Positions 1 through 5,024 of a stretch of 5,024 nt of DNA are shown piece after piece (position 1 is the first letter of the stretch; each line of letters starts with the position of its first letter). The notes below the pieces were generated by a model, which was not told the DNA's origin, ran no database searches, and worked only from the letters and a program-made list of their open reading frames with translations. This DNA is from Pseudomonadota bacterium (lineage in GTDB: Bacteria > Pseudomonadota > Gammaproteobacteria > SZUA-229). Position numbers and translations under genes: made by a program. The stretch spans positions 1 to 5,024 of the forward strand of contig JAUPMA010000177.1 of the NCBI GenBank assembly GCA_030836935.1. Direction: 5' to 3'.

Positions 1-1
1 C

Positions 2-1861
2 ACGGCAGAAAACATGATGCGCGAATTGCTGCATGAGTCCATGGAAGATATGAATGCATCGGATCACATTATGCCGCTGGACAAATTACTGTCCTCACTC
101 AGGCAGTCTGCGGCTACCGGCAATTTTCTGGGCAGCCTTGCGGCAGAACAGAATCATCACAATCTCCAACTGAAACCGCAGGCATTTGATGCCATGCGTT
201 ATATACAGACCCGTCGCGCGTTAATGAATGAGATCGGTCTGGTGTTTGCCAGAATTGTCAGCCGTTTTGAACAGTCTGCAACAGACGAAGAATCACAGAA
301 GCAGCTTTCTCTCGCGCAAAACGTGCAGTTGTTCCTGTCAGAACCGCCGCAACGGGTGCCGGTATATGCAACGGAACCCGATGCTGATCTGTTGCAGGAG
401 CGGGTGATATTCCGTCACCTCTTTCAGTCAGTCGAGCAATGGGTTTTGCTGGTTGAATCGGCTGATAATCAGGAAAAAATCCTGTATGGGTCAGCCAGTC
501 TGCTGGCATTGATTGCCTGGGCCTGGCTGAATCATGTAGTGGATCAGTCAACCCAGGTGGCTGTGGATTGTTCATTGCGTGCTGTCAGGCAGATTGATGC
601 GCGACATATGCTGGAAATTCTGGTGGCGCACATGGATCGCGAAAAGATAATGGAAACTTCGAGAGAGGTCTTTGAAAAGCCAAGAGAACCGCAAAGCGCC
701 ATGATTTTTATTCATCTGAATATGGATGAAACGGTGCGCGAACAAATCGAGGCACTTGAAGCCGGCCTGCCAAAAGAAAATGATGGCAACGAACAATCAG
801 ACCCTGCGGTGCAGTTTGAAAGTCTGATTGGTTATTGCGAGCAACTGGTGGTGAGTAACTGGGGCGATGTGCAGGTGCAGAGATTTTTTGGCGAGAAAGG
901 TGTATTGCAGTGTTTGTGTGACTGGATGATGTGCGGGCTGTCATTGCCAAAACCGCAGGCCCTGTCATTGCAGGCTTTTGGTTGTGCAGCAGGAGGCGAT
1001 GCCTGGATGGCGCAACGCGCAAACCAGATTTATGAAGAAATGGCAGAGTTCTTTTTCAGAAAAAAATCAGGATTGAAGCGGTTTATTATCAAACTTGGCC
1101 AGCATTATTATTGTGTACAAGCGGAAAATAATTTGTTGCATGTTAATGTGCTGGACAACGAGGCGGCCTTGTTGCAGTTACTCGAATCGCCAAACAATGA
1201 ATATATAGAAACCTGCATTGAACGCATATCCATGCCAGGTATGCCGTTGCGCGAAATATATCAGCGTAACAGGCCGGGTATGGTGCAGTTGTATTACCGC
1301 GTTTCCAACCGTACCGGCGATACCTGGGTACTGGATGAAAAAGGATCATTGTGTCATTTCAGGCAGGACTGGTATGAGCGCGACAGTTATCTGACGCGGT
1401 GGATGTACTTGCTGCGCAATGTCCGAAAACGCATGAAAAATATCAGTTACCAGAATCGCGAACTGCCGGCAGTTGAGCTGACGCAGATCAGCAACAACCG
1501 TCTGGGTGCAATTGAATTCAATAAAATAGGCGCTGAGTCAGTCAACACCCAGCACAATTTTATTGACGTGCAATTGCAGATTGAGGGTTCAAAAAATGGT
1601 GACAGGATGAGTCTGGTTTGTGACGGGCGTAATTATGACTTCAAAACCTACGCGGAATCTGCTCTGGCAGAAGCCCTGCAATATATGAGCGCACGCATGA
1701 CGGGCGAAGGCAGAAAACCGGTTTATGTCACCGATGTTGACGTGCCGCTCAGGTTATTCAATGTGGAACAGCGCGATGATATCCAGACACTGCATTTCAT
1801 GAAATATGTCCGGAATTTCGAAAGCAGGGTAAATCAGCTATTGGGCTTCGAGAAGAAATGA
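2..1861 (+). CDS. cyaA: Class I adenylate cyclase, C-terminal part (5' end outside window)
   Basis: Class I adenylate cyclase makes cAMP from ATP in the cytoplasm. Its N-terminal half is catalytic and its C-terminal half regulatory; only the latter is visible. Counting from the Met at base 14, blocks resembling what I recall of E. coli and Pseudomonas CyaA come in the right order: LIAWAWLN at 166-173 (E. coli LVAWAWFN), MIFIHLNMDE at 230-239 (E. coli IIVNLEYDP), NWGDVQ...FFGE at 282-294 (E. coli NSWNEV...FNGE), IYQRNRPG at 415-422, VLDEKGSL at 439-446, and VYVTDVD at 570-576 near the end. The frame is open to the window edge (T-A-E-N precede the ATG ATG at 14) and no Shine-Dalgarno sequence precedes base 14, so this Met is most likely internal. 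Over 610 residues of C-terminal region fits the longer Pseudomonas-type enzymes. The segment matching E. coli RKLYAAFE..PGKV is poorly conserved (about residues 95-120), so the protein is divergent. It ends in TGA. The family call comes from remembered alignments; an independent protein carrying only the CyaA C-terminal region cannot be excluded. Confidence 0.78.
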   Translation, partial: TAENMMRELLHESMEDMNASDHIMPLDKLLSSLRQSAATGNFLGSLAAEQNHHNLQLKPQAFDAMRYIQTRRALMNEIGLVFARIVSRFEQSATDEESQKQLSLAQNVQLFLSEPPQRVPVYATEPDADLLQERVIFRHLFQSVEQWVLLVESADNQEKILYGSASLLALIAWAWLNHVVDQSTQVAVDCSLRAVRQIDARHMLEILVAHMDREKIMETSREVFEKPREPQSAMIFIHLNMDETVREQIEALEAGLPKENDGNEQSDPAVQFESLIGYCEQLVVSNWGDVQVQRFFGEKGVLQCLCDWMMCGLSLPKPQALSLQAFGCAAGGDAWMAQRANQIYEEMAEFFFRKKSGLKRFIIKLGQHYYCVQAENNLLHVNVLDNEAALLQLLESPNNEYIETCIERISMPGMPLREIYQRNRPGMVQLYYRVSNRTGDTWVLDEKGSLCHFRQDWYERDSYLTRWMYLLRNVRKRMKNISYQNRELPAVELTQISNNRLGAIEFNKIGAESVNTQHNFIDVQLQIEGSKNGDRMSLVCDGRNYDFKTYAESALAEALQYMSARMTGEGRKPVYVTDVDVPLRLFNVEQRDDIQTLHFMKYVRNFESRVNQLLGFEKK

Positions 1862-1887
1862 TTTTCCGGTACATCAGAACTCATTTC

Positions 1888-2442
1888 TTAGTGCAGTTCC
1901 AGTTTGTTCAGTTCCTTGATAATCAGTGTCACCAGTTTTTCACCCGTAGCACCAATCTTTGAACATAATTTGTCGATATTGCGTTCGCCATCCACCATGG
2001 GTTTTATCAGCGTACTGAAACGCGCCATGTCGCCCTTGGTGCGCGACATTTGTTCGGCCATGGCACCAAGCATGGCAAGTACCTGGGCATCACCGCGTCC
2101 GGCAGCGTGAATCATTTGTGCCAGCATGGGCGCAGCGAGTGTTGGATCCTGTTGCTGTTGCGGATTGGGCAGGGTGGAAGGATTCTGGATGCCGCGCAAT
2201 ATGGCATCCACAATAATGCCGTCTTCCTCATCCAGGCCGTTCAGCAAACTCGCATCGCGGCTGCCATTCATGATTTTGCGTATCGCAGCGACCAGATTTT
2301 TCCAGCCATTTTCTTCGGAAACTTTCAAGGCTTCCTGTAATTGCGGTAGCAATGATTTGTCGTGCAATGATTGCACCACGGCAACAATAAGCTGGGCGTG
2401 AACCTGAATGATTTGCTGGTTCTTTTCCGGGATGTTTTTCAT
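1888..2442 (-). CDS. Conserved-looking hypothetical protein, 184 aa, soluble and helical
   Basis: I do not recognise this protein. It has no signal peptide, membrane segment, cysteine cluster or nucleotide-binding motif. It reads as two helix-rich halves. Residues 1-87 contain amphipathic stretches such as HAQLIVAVVQSLHD and WKNLVAAIRKIM, and an acidic DEEDG at 71-75. Residues 102-184 contain repeated Ala/Met-rich helices (MLAQMIHAAGRGDAQ, VLAMLGAMAEQMS) and a Lys/Leu-rich end. A Pro/Gln-rich linker, PNPQQQQDP at 92-100, separates the halves. There is one Cys, at 160. The start is well supported: AGGAGA lies 4 bases upstream of the ATG. The gene lies 120 bases downstream of valS on the same strand and converges with the cyaA-like gene across 26 bases. 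It could be read through from valS or have its own promoter, but I found no clear -35/-10 pair. The helical repeats suggest a protein-interaction or scaffold role, but this is a guess. It is very likely a real gene, judged by its RBS, length and non-shadow composition. Confidence 0.85.
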   Translation of the reverse strand: MKNIPEKNQQIIQVHAQLIVAVVQSLHDKSLLPQLQEALKVSEENGWKNLVAAIRKIMNGSRDASLLNGLDEEDGIIVDAILRGIQNPSTLPNPQQQQDPTLAAPMLAQMIHAAGRGDAQVLAMLGAMAEQMSRTKGDMARFSTLIKPMVDGERNIDKLCSKIGATGEKLVTLIIKELNKLELH

Positions 2443-2446
2443 GTTG

Positions 2447-2452
2447 TCTCCT
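2447..2452 (-). promoter_or_regulatory. Ribosome binding site of the 184-aa gene
   Basis: On the minus strand the leader reads CAGGAGACAAC-ATG. AGGAGA is a strong Shine-Dalgarno core ending four bases before the start codon at 2442. It fixes the start, as no other in-frame start upstream has a comparable signal. Confidence 0.8.
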
Positions 2453-2472
2453 GTGGTGCATACGTTCTTGCT

Positions 2473-2488
2473 AGAATCTAAAGACAGC
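2473..2488. repeat. Left direct repeat flanking the inverted repeat
   Basis: AGAATCT-AAAG-ACAGC. It shares AGAATCT and ACAGC, in the same order and orientation, with 2556-2569; only the spacer differs (4 versus 2 bases). It reads as an imperfect duplicate of the extreme 3' end of valS, placed on the other side of the inverted repeat. It may be a remnant target-site duplication or a slippage duplication. Confidence 0.5.
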
Positions 2489-2490
2489 TT

Positions 2491-2555
2491 GACGCGGAGA
2501 CACAGAGGTGCAGAGTTTTTTAATCAAAATCTCTGTGTCTCCGTGCCTCTGTGTC
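2491..2555. repeat. Imperfect inverted repeat of the dispersed 'CAGAGACACAGAGG' type
   Basis: The left arm 2491-2515 and right arm 2531-2555 (25 bases each) are separated by a 15-base AT-rich loop. The arms match at 18 of 25 positions and all seven differences are transitions. As + strand RNA this gives 18 Watson-Crick pairs, 5 G.U pairs and 2 A.C mismatches. The arms are built from an approximately 8-base period (GCGGAGA, CACAGAGG, TGCAGAG). This allows a second register shifted by 8 bases, in which 2495-2507 (CGGAGACACAGAG) pairs perfectly with 2531-2543. From general knowledge, closely similar sequences (CTCTGTGTCTCTGTGCCTCTGTG) recur in intergenic regions of many unrelated bacteria and give spurious peptides like RRHRGAE...LCVSV, which can be read here on the + strand. 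No oligo-T tract follows either arm, so a classic intrinsic terminator is unlikely. Confidence 0.85.
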
Positions 2556-2569
2556 AGAATCTTTACAGC
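2556..2569. repeat. Right direct repeat, overlapping the valS stop codon
   Basis: AGAATCT-TT-ACAGC. This copy abuts the right arm of the inverted repeat and contains the complement of the valS TAA (2563-2565) and its last Leu codon. Because it includes coding sequence, it is probably the original copy and 2473-2488 the duplicate. Confidence 0.5.
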
Positions 2570-2952
2570 GCCGAAATTTTCGTAAATTGCTCTTTCAACT
2601 GTGCCAGCGCCGTTTTCATTTCGCCAACACGCACACGTTCTTTTTCCACCACATCCGCCGGTGCCTTGTCGGCAAAATTGGGCGTCGCCAGTTTGGCTTC
2701 GCTTTTTTGCAGATTGGTTTCAAGTTTGCCGATTTCTTTTGTCAGACGTGCCAGCTCGGCATCCTTGTCAATCAAACCGGCCAACGGAATCAGGATTTTC
2801 ATTTCACCGACGAGGGCGGTGGCCGATTCCGGTGCTGTGTCGCTGGCGCCGAGCCAGCGCGGGGTTTCAATTTTGGCGAGGAAATAAATGAAGGCAGCAT
2901 TGGCGTTGAAACGTTGCTGCTCGTCGGCCGTGGCATTTTGCAGAATCACCGG
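2563..2952 (-). pseudogene. valS: valS C-terminal coiled-coil arm, separated from the main ORF by an in-frame TAG
   Basis: These 129 codons continue in the same frame directly after the TAG at 2953-2955, starting P-V-I-L-Q-N-A-T, and end in TAA at 2563-2565. They match the end of bacterial ValS: the segment after GKP (compare E. coli GKPLELLLRG), then ILIPLAGLIDKDAELARL (E. coli LLIPMAGLINKEDELARL), then the Glu/Lys/Leu-rich antiparallel coiled coil with an A-P-A-D-V-V-E-K-E-R turn (E. coli APEAVIAKER). This arm contacts the elbow of tRNA-Val in known structures. It has no frameshift or second stop and its family residues are kept, so it does not look like decayed DNA. Independent translation is possible but unconvincing: a GTG at 2949 lies two codons after the TAG and has no Shine-Dalgarno sequence. 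It is typed as a pseudogene fragment only because the codon interrupts it; it is really the tail of the upstream CDS. Confidence 0.85.

Positions 2953-5024
<2,072 letters not shown>

Noticed and set aside
14..16. ATG at 14 as the true start of the cyaA-like gene
   Set aside because: The frame is open upstream to the window edge, no Shine-Dalgarno sequence precedes it, and the similarity places it inside a longer protein.
1862..1887. Bidirectional terminator between the convergent cyaA-like and 184-aa genes
   Set aside because: The 26-base gap has no GC-rich inverted repeat or T-tract.
2443..2490. Promoter for the 184-aa gene
   Set aside because: Several AT-rich hexamers exist on the minus strand, but no -35/-10 pair with proper spacing stands out.
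2491..2562. Rho-independent terminator for valS
   Set aside because: The hairpin arms are long, but no U-tract follows the stem in the valS direction (AAGCTGTC follows), and A.C mismatches weaken it on that strand.
2408..2887. 159-residue + strand reading frame across the intergenic repeat
   Set aside because: It is antisense to valS, starts inside the 184-aa gene and includes the RRHRGAE...LCVSVPLC peptide typical of translated dispersed repeat, so it is not a credible gene.
2947..2949. GTG two codons after the TAG as a reinitiation start making a split two-chain ValS
   Set aside because: No Shine-Dalgarno sequence and the codon lies inside a conserved ValS segment. It is possible by termination-reinitiation but nothing positive supports it.

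Overview
The window looks like ordinary chromosomal DNA of a gammaproteobacterium, probably a Pseudomonas/Cellvibrio-type lineage. This rests on a class I (enterobacterial-type) adenylate cyclase C-terminal region and a valyl-tRNA synthetase close to the gammaproteobacterial form. It is a judgement from recalled protein families, not a database result. There are no RNA genes, CRISPR arrays, transposase genes or phage genes.

Layout: (1) bases 2-1861, + strand, the 3' part of a long CDS that runs in from the left edge. Its blocks match the regulatory C-terminal half of class I adenylate cyclase (CyaA); the catalytic N-terminus lies outside the window. (2) Bases 1888-2442, - strand, a 184-residue soluble helical protein of unknown function, convergent with cyaA across a 26-base gap. 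(3) Bases 2443-2562, an intergenic region dominated by an inverted repeat of the widespread 'CACAGAGGCACAGAGACACAGAG' kind, flanked by imperfect direct copies of the valS 3' end. (4) Bases 2563-5024, - strand, valS, which runs out of the right edge so that its N-terminus and HIGH motif are not seen.

The most notable feature is an in-frame TAG at 2953-2955 inside valS, right after the conserved ...PPGKP segment. The same frame then resumes and encodes the complete C-terminal coiled-coil arm up to a TAA at 2563. The gene is therefore split by one codon with no frameshift. Possible causes are a recent nonsense mutation, a sequencing or assembly error, or amber readthrough or reassignment.

valS and the 184-residue gene share a strand and could be co-transcribed across the repeat-bearing spacer. 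The cyaA-like gene faces them. No functional link between cAMP signalling and valyl-tRNA synthesis is implied by this arrangement. I saw no convincing new multi-gene system here.
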